A stretch of 64,000 bases of DNA, from positions 2,678,001 to 2,742,000 of the forward strand of contig NC_011891.1 of NCBI RefSeq assembly GCF_000022145.1, read 5' to 3'. A program made the position numbers and the translations under genes. Below, one piece after another: positions 28,768 to 38,176 of this stretch (positions within the stretch are counted from its first letter, which is position 1; each line of letters opens with the position of its first letter). The stretch comes from Anaeromyxobacter dehalogenans 2CP-1. GTDB taxonomy: Bacteria; Myxococcota; Myxococcia; Myxococcales; Anaeromyxobacteraceae. The notes under the pieces are model-generated. The model worked only from the letters and a program-made list of their open reading frames with translations. It did no database searches and had not been told where the DNA came from.

Positions 28768-30029
28768 GCCGCCCCACCGCGACCCTGGTCCTCCGCAACG
28801 CCGTCGTCGCCACCTGCGACCGCAGCCCCTCCGACGCCGGCCTGCTCCCCGGGGCCGCGGTGGCCGTGGAGGGGCGGCGCGTCGCGTGGGTCGGCCGCGA
28901 CCGCGATCTCGAGGCCGAGGTGAACGCGGGGGGCGCGCAGGTGATCGACGCCCGCGGCGGCCTCGTCACCCCGGGGCTGGTGGACTCGCACACGCACCTG
29001 GTCTTCGCGGGCGAGCGCGCGGGCGAGTTCGCGCTCCGCTGCGCCGGGCGCAGCTACCTGCAGGTGGCGCTGTCCGGCGGCGGGATCGCGGTCACCACCC
29101 GCGCGACCCGCGCCGCGCCGGACGAGCAGCTGCTCGCGGACGCCGCCGCCCGCGCCCGCCGCCTCATCGCCCAGGGCGTCACCACCATCGAGGTGAAGAG
29201 CGGCTACGGCCTGGACGCCCCGGAGGAGCTGCGGCTCCTGCGGATCGTCCACCAGCTCGGCGACGCGCTCGGCGGAGACGCGACCATCCTGCCCACGCTG
29301 CTGTTCCACGCGGTGCCGCCGGAGCAGGTCGGCGACCGGGCCGCGTTCGTGCGCGAGGCGTGCGCCGCGCTCATCCCCCAGGTCGCGCGCGAGCGGCTGG
29401 CGGTGTTCTGCGACGTGTTCGTGGAGGACGGCGCCTTCGCGCCCGACGAGGCCCGGCGGCTGCTGCAGGCCGCGAAGGACCGCGGGCTGGTGCCGCGCGT
29501 CCACGCCGAGCAGCTCACCGCGGGCGGCGGCGCGCGGCTGGCGGCGGAGCTCGGCTGCGCGAGCGCCGATCACCTCGAGGAGCTGGACGACGCGGGGGTC
29601 GCCGCGCTGGCGGAGGCGCGCGTGGTGGCCGGGCTGCTGCCCCTCTCGACGCTGTTCCTCGGGTCGGAGCGGTACGCGCCGGCGCGGCGGCTGCTCGAGG
29701 CGGGCGTGCCGGTCTCGCTCGCCACGAACATGAACCCCGGCAGCGCCATGAGCGAGAACGTCGGGCTCACCCTGTCGCTGGCCTGCCTGAAGCTCGGGCT
29801 GACGCCCGCGGAGGCGCTGGTCGCGTTCACCGCCGGCGGCGCGAGGGCGCTGCGCCAGCCGGACCTGGGCCGCATCGCGCGCGGCGCCGACGCCGACCTC
29901 GTGTTGTGGGGCTGCGGCTCGCCCGAGCACCTGGCCTGGCACATGGCCGTGAACCACGCGCTCGTGGTGGTGAAGCACGGGCGGGTGGTGCACGAGGCGC
30001 CGTCCGCCGCGATGGTGGACTGCCGCTGA
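28764..30029 (+). CDS. hutI: imidazolonepropionase
   Basis: Third step of histidine degradation: hydrolyses 4-imidazolone-5-propionate to formimidoylglutamate. The 421-residue amidohydrolase has the metal pair [10 protein letters not shown], further ligands in PRVHAEQL and SADHLEEL, and the late Asp region ATNMNPGSA. It is coupled to hutU by a four-base overlap and followed by a phosphodiesterase one base later, so all three may form a single transcript. Confidence 0.97.
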
Positions 30030-30030
30030 G

Positions 30031-30558
30031 GTGCGCGTGCGGGTCGGGCTGCTCTCGGACACGCACGGCCTGCTCGACCCCGCCCTGCCCGCGCTGTTCC
30101 GCGGCTGCGCCCTGCTGGTCCACGCCGGCGACGTGGTCCGGCCGGAGATCCTGGACGCGCTCGCGGAGGTGGCGCCCGTCGCCGCGGTCCGCGGGAACAA
30201 CGACCGGGATCCCGCGTTCGACGCGCTGCCCGAGACCGTGCGGCTCGCGCTGGGCGCGCTGCGCGCGCTGGTGGTCCACGACCTCGGCCCGCGCGACCGG
30301 CCCCGCCCGCCGGCGCGCCCGCTCCTCGCGCGCGATCCGCCCGAGCTCGTCATCCACGGCCACTCCCACCGCCCCGGCGCGGCGCGCCTCGGCCCCACGC
30401 TGTACGTGAACCCGGGCAGCGCCGGGCCGCGCCGCTTCCGCCTGCCGCGCACCGCCGCGATCCTCACGGTGCGCGGGCGGCACGCGCAGGTGGCGTTCTT
30501 CGAGCTGGGCGCCGGTCGCCCGCGGCCGTTCGGGGCCCCGGTGGACGCGGCGCTCTGA
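30031..30558 (+). CDS. YfcE-like metallophosphoesterase
   Basis: A 175-residue calcineurin-like phosphodiesterase. The metal ligands lie in LLSDTHG, VHAGDVV, RGNND and IHGHSH, in the standard order. The protein is compact, without signal or membrane parts. It starts at GTG 30031, directly after the hutI stop codon. In E. coli YfcE hydrolyses model phosphodiesters only, so the physiological substrate is unknown; location behind hut genes may be incidental. Confidence 0.92.
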   Translation: MRVRVGLLSDTHGLLDPALPALFRGCALLVHAGDVVRPEILDALAEVAPVAAVRGNNDRDPAFDALPETVRLALGALRALVVHDLGPRDRPRPPARPLLARDPPELVIHGHSHRPGAARLGPTLYVNPGSAGPRRFRLPRTAAILTVRGRHAQVAFFELGAGRPRPFGAPVDAAL

Positions 30559-30607
30559 CGAGCACGCGAGGCGATCCCGCCCCGCGGCGGGCGCGCCCCC
30601 GCCCGGA

Positions 30608-30637
30608 TTGGATCGGCGGGCGGCGCCCTGCTAGATT
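30608..30637 (+). promoter_or_regulatory. promoter of the glutamine amidotransferase-like gene, leaderless
   Basis: TTGGAT (30608-30613) and TAGATT (30632-30637) 18 bases apart, with TGC before the -10. The ATG lies 13 bases after the box and has no ribosome site. Confidence 0.45.
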
Positions 30638-30650
30638 CCCTGCGTCCGCG

Positions 30651-31424
30651 ATGTGCCGCCTCTTCGGTCAGCACGCCCACCCCGGCCGCGATGCCTGCGA
30701 GCCGCTCTGCAGCGCAGAGAACGCCCTCCGGTTCCAGTCGCACCGGCACCCGCACGGCTGGGGGATCGCCTGGTACGTGCAGGGGTCGCCGCTCGTGCGC
30801 CGGGGCATCCTCCCCGCCCACGCCGACGCCGCCTTCGTCGAGGCGGGGCGCGAGATCCGCTCGGCGGTGGTGGTCGCGCACGTGCGCGAGGCCAGCGTCG
30901 GGCCGGTGCTCCGCGAGAACACCCACCCGTTCGTGCACGATCGCTGGGTGTTCGCGCACAACGGGACGGTCGCCCGCTTCAAGGACGCCCCGGACGTGCG
31001 CGAGCGGATCCTCGCCGAGATCGACCCCGACCTGCGCGGCCGCATCCGCGGCGACACCGACAGCGAGCGCTGCTTCTACCTGTTCCTGACCCGGCTGCGC
31101 GCGCGCGGCGGGCTCGAGGCGCCCGGCGTCGAGGCGGTGCGCGCGGCGCTCGCGGCCACCACCGACGCCGTGCTGCGCATCGCGGACGCGGTGCCGTCGC
31201 CCAAGCCGAGCTCGCTCACCTTCCTCGTGTCGGACGGCCGGCTCCTCGCCGCCTGCCGCCGCGGCCGCACGCTGCACGCCGCGAGCGACGCCGGGCCGCG
31301 CCACGCGTTCGTGGTGGCGAGCGAGCGGATCGGCCGAGCCCCTTGGAGCGAGGTGCCCGAGGGAGGCTTCGTCGCCACCGAGGACGGGATCCGGGTGGTT
31401 GACGCGCCGCTGCACGCGCCCTGA
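30651..31424 (+). CDS. class II glutamine amidotransferase domain protein (YafJ/EgtC-like)
   Basis: A 257-residue stand-alone Ntn-hydrolase domain. After Met removal Cys2 (MCRLFGQ) would be the nucleophile. Supporting residues: HPHGWGIAWY, AHVREASVG, NTHPF, FAHNGTV and GDTDSERCFYLFL. Such proteins release ammonia or hydrolyse gamma-glutamyl amides. No synthetase partner lies next to it, so the target is unclear. The start is fixed by Cys2 and the adjacent -10 box. Confidence 0.92.
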   Translation: MCRLFGQHAHPGRDACEPLCSAENALRFQSHRHPHGWGIAWYVQGSPLVRRGILPAHADAAFVEAGREIRSAVVVAHVREASVGPVLRENTHPFVHDRWVFAHNGTVARFKDAPDVRERILAEIDPDLRGRIRGDTDSERCFYLFLTRLRARGGLEAPGVEAVRAALAATTDAVLRIADAVPSPKPSSLTFLVSDGRLLAACRRGRTLHAASDAGPRHAFVVASERIGRAPWSEVPEGGFVATEDGIRVVDAPLHAP

Positions 31425-31589
31425 GCCCCTCCGCGCGGGGACCGCCCCGGCGCTTCCCCCTGCCCCGTGCATCGCAGGCGCGGCGGCTCGACCCGCCCGC
31501 GCGACCCCCGCCGTGAGGCCGCCGCGGGTGATTTCCCCCTGTACGCTCGTGGCGAGGTTCCGATCGCTTCGACGCTGTGCGGAGGGGCC

Positions 31590-32051
31590 ATGCGTCCGAC
31601 GATCCTCGCGGTGCTGTCCGCGCTGGCGGCGTTCGCGCCGGCGCGCGCCCCGGCCCAGACCGAACCGGGCCGCTGGGACGAGATCCACGCCGGCCTGCTG
31701 TCGGAGCCGGTGTCCACCTGCGTCGGGTGCCACGAGGAGGCGGCCCGCCTGCACGCCGCACACCCCGTGGACGTGACCTACGCCCCCGACGCGTCCGGCA
31801 TGCTGCGGCCCCGCGCGGAGGTGGAGCGGCGCGGCGTGGCCCTGCCGGACGGGAAGGTCCACTGCTGGAGCTGCCACTCGGCGAGCTCGCGCTGGCGGTT
31901 CCACCTGTTCCTGCCCCAGGCGACGACGGCCCGCCGGCGCGTGATCCCGGGGGTGGAGAGCACCTACGAGGACCAGCAGGGCGACGTGCTCGTGGACGGC
32001 TCGGACGTGAGCCCGAAGCCGCTCTGCCTCGCCTGCCACGCGTTCGACTGA
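31590..32051 (+). CDS. periplasmic three-haem c-type cytochrome
   Basis: A 153-residue exported protein with a signal peptide to about residue 22 (ending ARAPAQ) and three CxxCH haem sites: CVGCH at 44-48, CWSCH at 92-96 and CLACH at 146-150, the last four residues from the end. The spacing is wide (48 and 54 residues) and His residues lie in between (H57, H105) that could be distal ligands. Small multi-haem proteins of this type serve electron transfer in metal-respiring bacteria; that role is inferred. GGAGGGGCC precedes the ATG. No neighbouring redox genes. Confidence 0.9.
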   Translation: MRPTILAVLSALAAFAPARAPAQTEPGRWDEIHAGLLSEPVSTCVGCHEEAARLHAAHPVDVTYAPDASGMLRPRAEVERRGVALPDGKVHCWSCHSASSRWRFHLFLPQATTARRRVIPGVESTYEDQQGDVLVDGSDVSPKPLCLACHAFD

Positions 32052-32064
32052 GGCCCGCGCCCGC

Positions 32065-32607
32065 TCAGCGCGATCGTCGGCCCGTGCGCGCGGTCCGGGG
32101 CGCCGGGCGCCGCGCGCGCCTCGGCGGCGCGACCAGCGCTTGCGCCAGCGCCGCGTGCCGCGCGCCGACGCCCTCCAGCTCCAGGTGCCGGACCTCCGGC
32201 CGCGCGGCGTCGTGCGAGAGCCGCAGCGTGAGCCGCTCCGCGGGGAGCGCCCCGGGGATGCGGTCCGCCCACTCCACCAGCAGCGCGCCCTCCCCGCCCA
32301 CCAGGTCGCCGAAGCCGGTCCCGTACAGCTCGTCCTCGTCCGCGATCCGGTAGAGGTCGGCGTGGTGCACCGGGATGCGTCCGGCGTAGGTGGCGACGAT
32401 CGCGAAGGTGGGGCTGGAGACCTCGCCGGGCGGGACGTCCGCGCCCTCGCAGGCGCCGCGGACGAGCTGCGTCTTGCCGGCCCCGAGGTCGCCCTCCAGC
32501 GCCACCACGTCGCCGGGCCGGAGCAGCCCGCCCAGCCTCGCGCCGAGGCGGCGGGTGGCCGCCGCCGACCGCGTGGTCCGCCGCGCCGTGAAGCGCTCGC
32601 CGCTCAT
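32065..32607 (-). CDS. tsaE: tRNA t6A synthesis ATPase TsaE
   Basis: ATPase partner of TsaB and TsaD in N6-threonylcarbamoyladenosine formation at A37. The 180-residue protein carries the P-loop LEGDLGAGKTQLVRG, the switch-like SSPTFAIV and the conserved HADLYR and LVEWADRIP. The C-terminal 25 residues are Arg/Pro-rich and atypical. The ATG overlaps the nnr stop (ATGA). It is the last gene of the run from ftsH through pdxJ and nnr. Confidence 0.93.
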   Translation of the reverse strand: MSGERFTARRTTRSAAATRRLGARLGGLLRPGDVVALEGDLGAGKTQLVRGACEGADVPPGEVSSPTFAIVATYAGRIPVHHADLYRIADEDELYGTGFGDLVGGEGALLVEWADRIPGALPAERLTLRLSHDAARPEVRHLELEGVGARHAALAQALVAPPRRARRPAPRTARTGRRSR

Positions 32608-34133
32608 CTCCGCCATTCCGCCCACACCTCCCCGATGGCCGCGCCCAGATCGCCCGCGAGCAGCCCGCGCTCGCCGAGCCGCCGCGCGACCAGGTCGCCG
32701 GCGCGCCCGTGGACCCACGCGCCCGCACGCCCCGCCGCCCCGGGCGCGAGCCCGCCGGCGAGCAGCGCGCCGCACAGCCCGGCCAGCACGTCGCCGGTGC
32801 CGCCGGTGGCCATGCCGGGGTTGCCGGTCGGGATCACCGCCGGCGGACCGGACGGATCCGCCACCACCGTGCGCGCGCCCTTCAGCACCACCGTCGCCGC
32901 CCAGGCGCTCGCCTGCCGCGCCGCGAGGCCGAGCCGGTCGCGCTGCACCTCGGCGGTGGAGAGGCCGCACAGCCGGGCCATCTCGCCCGGGTGCGGGGTG
33001 AGCAGCAGCGGCACCCCCGTCGCGGCGAGCCGCTCCGCCTGGCCCGCGACGGCGTTGAGCGCGTCGGCGTCGAGCACCGCCGGCAGGCCCGCGCGCGAGA
33101 GCAGCTCGAGGAGCAGCGCGCCGGTGCCGTCGCCGCGCGGGATCCCCGGCCCGATCACCAGCGCGTCGGCGGCGGCCGCCGCCTCCAGCAGCGGGCCCAG
33201 GTCGGCCGCGGCGAGCGGCCCCGCCCCCGGCAGCGCCGCGCTCATCGCCTCCGGGCGTCCGGCCAGCGCCAGGGGCAGGACCTCCGCCCGCGCCGCAAGC
33301 GTCACCAGCCCGGCGCCGCCGCGCAGCGCGCCGGTGAGCGCGAGGTGCGCCGCGCCGGTCTTGCCGGGCGAGCCGGCGATCACCAGCACCCGGCCCGCCT
33401 CGCCCTTGTGCGCCTCCGGGTCGCGCGGCGGGACCAGCGCGCGGGCCTCGTCCTCGACGAGCAGCTCGGCCTCGGCCGGCACCTGCGCCGCCGCCTCCGG
33501 CGGGATGCCGATGTCGGCCACCGTCACCTCGCCGGCGTGGGCCGGGCCCGGGTGGAGCACCAGGCCGCGCTTCTGGAACGCGAAGGTGACGGTGCGATCG
33601 GCGCGGACGCAGGCCTCGCCCAGCGGCTGGCCGGTGTCGGCGGACAGGCCGGAGGGCACGTCCACCGCCAGCACCCGCGCCCCGGCGCGGCGCGCCGCCT
33701 CGATCCGCGAGATCGCCGCGGCGAACGCGCCCTCGGGGGCGCGCGACAGGCCGGTCCCGAAGATCGCGTCCACCACCACGTCGCCCGGGCCGGCCTCGAG
33801 CGGCGCGTCGGCGGCCTCGGCCGCCACCCCGGCGGCCTCCGCCCGCGCGCGCTCGGCGCGGGCGTCCGGGCTGAGCCGCGCCGCGTCGACCAGCGACACC
33901 ACCCGCACCGCCCGCCCGGCGCCCACCAGCAGGCGCGCCACCACCCAGCCATCCCCGCCGTTGTTGCCGCCGCCGCAGACCACTGCGAAGCGGCCCCCCG
34001 GCCCGGCCAGCCCGCGCGCCGCGTCGGCCGCCGCCCGCCCGGCGCGCTCCATCAGCTCGAGCGAGGGGATCCCCAGCCCGTCGATGGCGGCCCGGTCGAT
34101 CGCGCGCATCTCCGCCGCGCCCACCAGCCTCAT
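32604..34133 (-). CDS. nnr: bifunctional NAD(P)H-hydrate epimerase / ADP-dependent dehydratase
   Basis: Repairs hydrated NADH and NADPH. The 509-residue fusion has an epimerase domain (1-215; CGGGNNGGDGWVVARLL, DAIFGTGLSR) and a dehydratase domain (225-500; GRVLVIAGSPGKTGAAHLA, IGPGIPRGDG, TPHPGEMARL, GNPGMATGGTGDVLAG). Both catalytic parts look intact. It overlaps acpS and tsaE by four bases on each side, an order common in Deltaproteobacteria. Confidence 0.96.
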   Translation of the reverse strand: MRLVGAAEMRAIDRAAIDGLGIPSLELMERAGRAAADAARGLAGPGGRFAVVCGGGNNGGDGWVVARLLVGAGRAVRVVSLVDAARLSPDARAERARAEAAGVAAEAADAPLEAGPGDVVVDAIFGTGLSRAPEGAFAAAISRIEAARRAGARVLAVDVPSGLSADTGQPLGEACVRADRTVTFAFQKRGLVLHPGPAHAGEVTVADIGIPPEAAAQVPAEAELLVEDEARALVPPRDPEAHKGEAGRVLVIAGSPGKTGAAHLALTGALRGGAGLVTLAARAEVLPLALAGRPEAMSAALPGAGPLAAADLGPLLEAAAAADALVIGPGIPRGDGTGALLLELLSRAGLPAVLDADALNAVAGQAERLAATGVPLLLTPHPGEMARLCGLSTAEVQRDRLGLAARQASAWAATVVLKGARTVVADPSGPPAVIPTGNPGMATGGTGDVLAGLCGALLAGGLAPGAAGRAGAWVHGRAGDLVARRLGERGLLAGDLGAAIGEVWAEWRR

Positions 34134-34516
34134 GGCCCGGTCCCCTCCAGGATCACCGCCGCGACCGCCACGCCGCCGTCGTGCGTGAGCGTGAGGTGCA
34201 CGCGCGCGACGCCCAGGCGCCGCGCCGCGTCGGCCGCGATGCCGTCGAGCACCAGCGACGGCGCGCCGCCGCCGCGCTCCACCACCAGGTCCAGCCAGCG
34301 GACCCCCTCCGGCGTCCCGAGCGCCTTCACCGCCGCCTCCTTCGCGGCGAAGCGCGCGGCGTACCGGGTGGCCCGGTCCTGCCGCGCGTCGCAGTAGGCG
34401 CGCTCGGCGGGCGCGAACACCCGCGCCAGGAACCGCTCCGCGCGCGCGGGCGGGCCCGCCAGGATCCGCTGGATCCGGGCCACCTCCACCACGTCCAGGC
34501 CGAGCCCCAGGATCAC
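34130..34516 (-). CDS. acpS: holo-[acyl-carrier-protein] synthase
   Basis: Transfers phosphopantetheine from CoA to acyl carrier protein. The 128 residues contain the magnesium Asp in LGLDVVEV and the catalytic Glu in FAAKEAAVKALGT, plus the C-terminal LTLTHDGGVAVAAVI. Length is normal. It sits 31 bases after pdxJ and overlaps nnr (ATGA). Confidence 0.95.
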   Translation of the reverse strand: MILGLGLDVVEVARIQRILAGPPARAERFLARVFAPAERAYCDARQDRATRYAARFAAKEAAVKALGTPEGVRWLDLVVERGGGAPSLVLDGIAADAARRLGVARVHLTLTHDGGVAVAAVILEGTGP

Positions 34517-34547
34517 GCCCGCTCCTCGCTCGCCGGGCGGCGCCGCG

Positions 34548-35276
34548 CTACGGGCGCGCCTCGCGCAGCAGCTCGCGCATCTCGCGCACCGCGCGCTCGA
34601 ACCCCACCAGCACCGCCCGCGCCACGATCGAGTGGCCGATGTTCAGCTCCTCGATCTCCGGGATCGCGGCCACCGGCACCACGTTCTGGTAGTTGAGCCC
34701 GTGGCCCGCCGCCACGCGCAGCCCGAGCTTCGCGGCTGCCTTGCACGCGTCGATGACGCGCGACAGCTCGCGCCGGCGATCCGACGCGAGCCGCGCGTCG
34801 CAGTAGCGCCCGGTGTGCAGCTCCACCACCTCCGCCTCGGCGCGGTGGGCCGCCTTCACCTGGTCGAGGTCCGGGTCGATGAACAGCGACACCTCGATCT
34901 CGGCGTCGCGGAGCGTCTTCACCACCTTGCGCACGTGCTCGCGACCGCCCACCACGTCCAGGCCGCCCTCGGTGGTCAGCTCCTCGCGCCGCTCCGGCAC
35001 CAGGGTGGCGATGTCCGGCTTCACGCCGTACGCGATCTTCACCATGTCCTGCGTGGCGGCCATCTCGAGGTTGAGCCGGCTCGAGACGGTCTTCCGCAGC
35101 ACCTGGAGATCGCGCTCCTGGATGTGCCGGCGGTCCTCGCGCAGGTGGATGGTGATCTGGTCGGCGCCGCCCATCTCGGCGAGCACCGCCGCGGCGACCG
35201 GGTCCGGGTACTGGGTGCGGCGCGACTGGCGCAGGGTCGCGACGTGATCGACGTTGACTCCGAGGCGTGCGGGCAT
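34548..35276 (-). CDS. pdxJ: pyridoxine 5'-phosphate synthase
   Basis: Condenses 3-amino-2-oxopropyl phosphate with deoxyxylulose phosphate to pyridoxine phosphate. The 242-residue barrel shows the family start [55 protein letters not shown], and the phosphate-binding GHGLNYQN and [15 protein letters not shown] box lies nine bases from the ATG, and no ribosome site is seen. The gene lies 120 bases after glmM; that gap holds only a 14-bp palindrome (GCCGCTCGAGCGGC) and this promoter. Confidence 0.97.
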   Translation of the reverse strand: MPARLGVNVDHVATLRQSRRTQYPDPVAAAVLAEMGGADQITIHLREDRRHIQERDLQVLRKTVSSRLNLEMAATQDMVKIAYGVKPDIATLVPERREELTTEGGLDVVGGREHVRKVVKTLRDAEIEVSLFIDPDLDQVKAAHRAEAEVVELHTGRYCDARLASDRRRELSRVIDACKAAAKLGLRVAAGHGLNYQNVVPVAAIPEIEELNIGHSIVARAVLVGFERAVREMRELLREARP

Positions 35277-35285
35277 GGCGGCGGG

Positions 35286-35291
35286 AGTCTA
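35286..35291 (-). promoter_or_regulatory. -10 box of pdxJ, probably leaderless
   Basis: TAGACT on the minus strand, nine bases before the ATG at 35276; no Shine-Dalgarno in between. The same hexamer precedes psd. Confidence 0.45.
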
Positions 35292-35396
35292 CCGCGGAAC
35301 CCGCTCCACCGCCGAGGTTCGTGCCCTCGCCCCGCCGCGGGCGCCCGGCCCGGCGGCCGGGGCCGCTCGAGCGGCTCGCCGCCGCGGCGCGCGGCG

Positions 35397-36887
35397 TTAC
35401 CCGATGGCCTGGCGCAGCTCGGCGGCGATGCCGTCGGCGAGCGCCCGGGCGCGCTTCGCGTCGGGCCCCTCGACCAGCACCCGCACCTTGTTCTCGGTGC
35501 CGGAGGCCCGGACCAGCACCCGCCCCTCGGCCCCGAGCGCCTTCTCCGCGGCGGCGATGGCCTTCACCACCGAGGGCAGCTCGGCCACGGGCCGCTTCTC
35601 GCGCACCTCCACGTTGACGAGCGCCTGCGGGACCGGCTCGAAGCAGCGCGCCAGCTCGGACAGCGGCTTGCCCTCGCGCACCATCACCGCCAGCACGTTC
35701 AGGCCGGCCGCCACGCCGTCGCCGGTGGTGACGTGGTCGAGGAACACCAGGTGCCCGGACTGCTCGCCGCCGAACGAGTAGCCGCTCCGGCGCATCTCCT
35801 CGACCACGTACCGGTCGCCCACCGCGGTGCGCACCACCTTGCCGCCGAGCGGCGCGAGCGCCCGCTCCAGGCCCAGGTTGGACATGACGGTGGCCACCAC
35901 GGTCTTCTTGGCGAGCGCCTTGCGGGCGAGCAGGTCGCGGCCCACCAGCGCCATGATGGCGTCGCCGTCCACCACGTTGCCGTGCTCGTCGGCCAGGATC
36001 ACCCGGTCGGCGTCGCCGTCGAGCGCCAGCCCGAGGTTCGCGCCGTGGCGCTTCACCGTCCGGGCCATCGACTCGGGGTGAACGGCGCCGCAGGCGTCGT
36101 TGATGTTCTTGCCGTCGGGCTTGACGTTGAGCGGGATCACCTTGGCGCCCAGCTCCTCGAACACCACCGGCGCGACGTGGTACGCGGCGCCGTGGGCGCA
36201 GTCCACCACCACCGTCAGCCCCTCCAGCGTCAGCTCCTTCGGGAAGATGGTCTTCAGGAACTGCGCGTAGCGCCCGATGGCGTCGTCGATGCGCTTCGCC
36301 TTGCCGATCCGGGTGGCCGTGGGGCGGAGCGCGCGGAACTCCTCGGCGCCGGCGTCGTCCTCCCCTGCGTCCAGCACCAGCCGCTCGATCTGCAGCTCCA
36401 GCTCGTCGGGCAGCTTGAAGCCGTCGCGCGAGAAGAACTTGATGCCGTTGTCCTGGTAGGGGTTGTGGCTGGCGCTGATCACCACGCCCGCGTCGGCGCG
36501 CATCGAGTGGGTCACGAACGCGATGCCTGGCGTGGGCAGCGGGCCGCACAGCATCACGTCCACGCCCATCGACGAGATCCCGGAGGCGATGGCCTGCTCG
36601 AGCATGTAGCCGGAGAGCCGGGTGTCCTTGCCGATCACGATCCGGTGCCGGTGCGGCCCGCTCCGCACGATGTAGGCGAGCGCGCGGCCGAGCTGGAGCG
36701 CCATCTCGGCGGTCATGGGGTGCACGTTCGCGACGCCGCGGACGCCGTCGGTGCCGAACAGGCGCCGCGCGAGCGGCGCGGGGCGGGCGGGCGCCGCGGG
36801 GACGCCGTTGCGGGCGCCGGGGGTGCGGGGCGCGCGGCGTGGGAGGCCGACGGCGGCGGGGCGGGTGCGGGTCGCGGGGGTGGTCAT
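35397..36887 (-). CDS. glmM: phosphoglucosamine mutase
   Basis: Converts glucosamine 6-phosphate to glucosamine 1-phosphate for cell-wall precursors. The catalytic phosphoserine lies in [18 protein letters not shown], the metal loop in ALDGDADRV, the sugar loop in GEQSGH and the phosphate loop in [11 protein letters not shown]. At 496 residues it is about 45 longer than usual, due to an N-terminal Ala/Pro/Arg-rich extension before the normal start [13 protein letters not shown]. No start codon exists between, so the extension is probably real. It follows cdaA-cdaR, the known c-di-AMP module. Confidence 0.95.
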   Translation of the reverse strand: MTTPATRTRPAAVGLPRRAPRTPGARNGVPAAPARPAPLARRLFGTDGVRGVANVHPMTAEMALQLGRALAYIVRSGPHRHRIVIGKDTRLSGYMLEQAIASGISSMGVDVMLCGPLPTPGIAFVTHSMRADAGVVISASHNPYQDNGIKFFSRDGFKLPDELELQIERLVLDAGEDDAGAEEFRALRPTATRIGKAKRIDDAIGRYAQFLKTIFPKELTLEGLTVVVDCAHGAAYHVAPVVFEELGAKVIPLNVKPDGKNINDACGAVHPESMARTVKRHGANLGLALDGDADRVILADEHGNVVDGDAIMALVGRDLLARKALAKKTVVATVMSNLGLERALAPLGGKVVRTAVGDRYVVEEMRRSGYSFGGEQSGHLVFLDHVTTGDGVAAGLNVLAVMVREGKPLSELARCFEPVPQALVNVEVREKRPVAELPSVVKAIAAAEKALGAEGRVLVRASGTENKVRVLVEGPDAKRARALADGIAAELRQAIG

Positions 36888-36896
36888 CGCGTCAAC

Positions 36897-37286
36897 CTAT
36901 GGGTGGGTGGGAGCGCCTTCAACGGGCGCGCGGTGGAGCTCGACGGAGCCTTGCGCAGGGTGGATCGCGTCCACGCGGAGCCCGCGCGGAAGGTGGAGCG
37001 CCTCGGAGCGGAGGTACCAGGTGGCCACGCCGGGCCCGCTGCGGGAGAGCTCGGCGCGGAGCACGAGCCCGGACGGATCGAGCGTGCGCAGGCGCGCCCA
37101 CGGCCCCGAGATGGCCACGCTCACGTCGGACGGGAGCGCCGGCTCCGCGGCCAGGTCCTTCGGGAGCGAGGCCACCACCGGGACCGTGTAGGTCGCCGTG
37201 ACGCGGCGCTCGCCGCGGACCACCAGGAACAGGGCCACCGCCGCGGCCACCGCGAGCAGCGCCAGCGCGAGGTCAGATCGCCGCAC
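36897..37286 (-). CDS. CdaR/YbbR-domain protein, single repeat
   Basis: A 129-residue membrane-anchored protein with one N-terminal helix (about 6-24, ALALLAVAAAVALFLVV) and one extracytoplasmic YbbR repeat (YTVPVVASLPKDLAAEP, VSVAISGPWARLRTLD). Firmicute CdaR has several YbbR repeats and regulates the diadenylate cyclase; this is the minimal form. The GTG at 37286 overlaps the end of cdaA by 14 bases, and glmM follows 10 bases later. Confidence 0.85.
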   Translation of the reverse strand: MRRSDLALALLAVAAAVALFLVVRGERRVTATYTVPVVASLPKDLAAEPALPSDVSVAISGPWARLRTLDPSGLVLRAELSRSGPGVATWYLRSEALHLPRGLRVDAIHPAQGSVELHRAPVEGAPTHP

Positions 37287-38154
37287 GGGGCGCTCCCTGC
37301 CCGGCCGGGTGGGGCCCGCCCGCCGGCGCGGGGCGCCCGGCGGCGCCGCCGCTGCCGCGGCCCGCCGTCACGAACAGTGAATAGAGCAGCTTCCGCAGCG
37401 CCTTCTCGTCGAGCGCGCGGTGCAGCGTGCCCTCCAGCGCGACCGACACCTCGCCGCGCTCCTCGGACACCACCACCACCGCGGCGTCCACCTCCTCGGC
37501 GAGGCCCAGCGCGGCGCGGTGCCGGGTGCCCAGCTCCTGCGGCGCCTCGGCGGCGGAGAGCGGCAGCAGGCACCCGGCGGCGGCGAGGCGCGCGCCCTGG
37601 ATCACCGCGGCGCCGTCGTGGATGGGCCCGGCCGGCAGGAAGATGGAGAGCAGCAGCTCGGAGGTGACCGCCGCGTCCACCCGCAGGCCGGAGTCGATGA
37701 CGTCGGAGAGGTCGGCCGAGCGCTCCAGCACGATGAGCGCGCCGTGCCGGCGCCGCGCCAGCTCGCCGGCGGCCTTCACCACCGCGTCCACCGCGCCGCG
37801 CTGGGTGGCGAGGTCGTCTCGCGACAGCGCGGCGAGCAGGCGGGAGGAGCGGCCGAGCTCGGCCAGCGCGCGGCGGATGTCCGACTGGAACAGGACGATC
37901 ACGCCGAAGATGAACGAGTAGCTGAGGAAGTGGCCGAGCACCCAGCTCAGCGTCTCCAGCCCGGCGACCTGCGCGCCGAGGTAGCCGAGGCCGAGCAGGA
38001 AGAGCCCGAACAGCACCGCCACCGCGCGCGTGCCGCGGATGATGCGGAGCACGCGGTAGACGAGGTACGCGACGAGGCCGATGTCGACCAGCGCGAGCGC
38101 GAGGTCGCCCAGCGAGACGTCGGGGCCGATGAGGTAGACGAGGATCCGCTGCAA
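37273..38154 (-). CDS. cdaA: diadenylate cyclase, CdaA type
   Basis: Makes c-di-AMP from two ATP. The 293 residues have three N-terminal membrane helices (about 15-35, 42-62, 70-90) and a cytoplasmic DAC domain with the catalytic DGA at 180-182 and RHR at 211-213. The last 35 residues are a Gly/Pro/Ala tail without known function. The gene order cdaA-cdaR-glmM is the conserved c-di-AMP locus, linking osmotic and cell-wall control. Confidence 0.96.
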   Translation of the reverse strand: MQRILVYLIGPDVSLGDLALALVDIGLVAYLVYRVLRIIRGTRAVAVLFGLFLLGLGYLGAQVAGLETLSWVLGHFLSYSFIFGVIVLFQSDIRRALAELGRSSRLLAALSRDDLATQRGAVDAVVKAAGELARRRHGALIVLERSADLSDVIDSGLRVDAAVTSELLLSIFLPAGPIHDGAAVIQGARLAAAGCLLPLSAAEAPQELGTRHRAALGLAEEVDAAVVVVSEERGEVSVALEGTLHRALDEKALRKLLYSLFVTAGRGSGGAAGRPAPAGGPHPAGQGAPRAAI

Positions 38155-38176
38155 CGGGCTTCTCCGGCGCGGCAGT

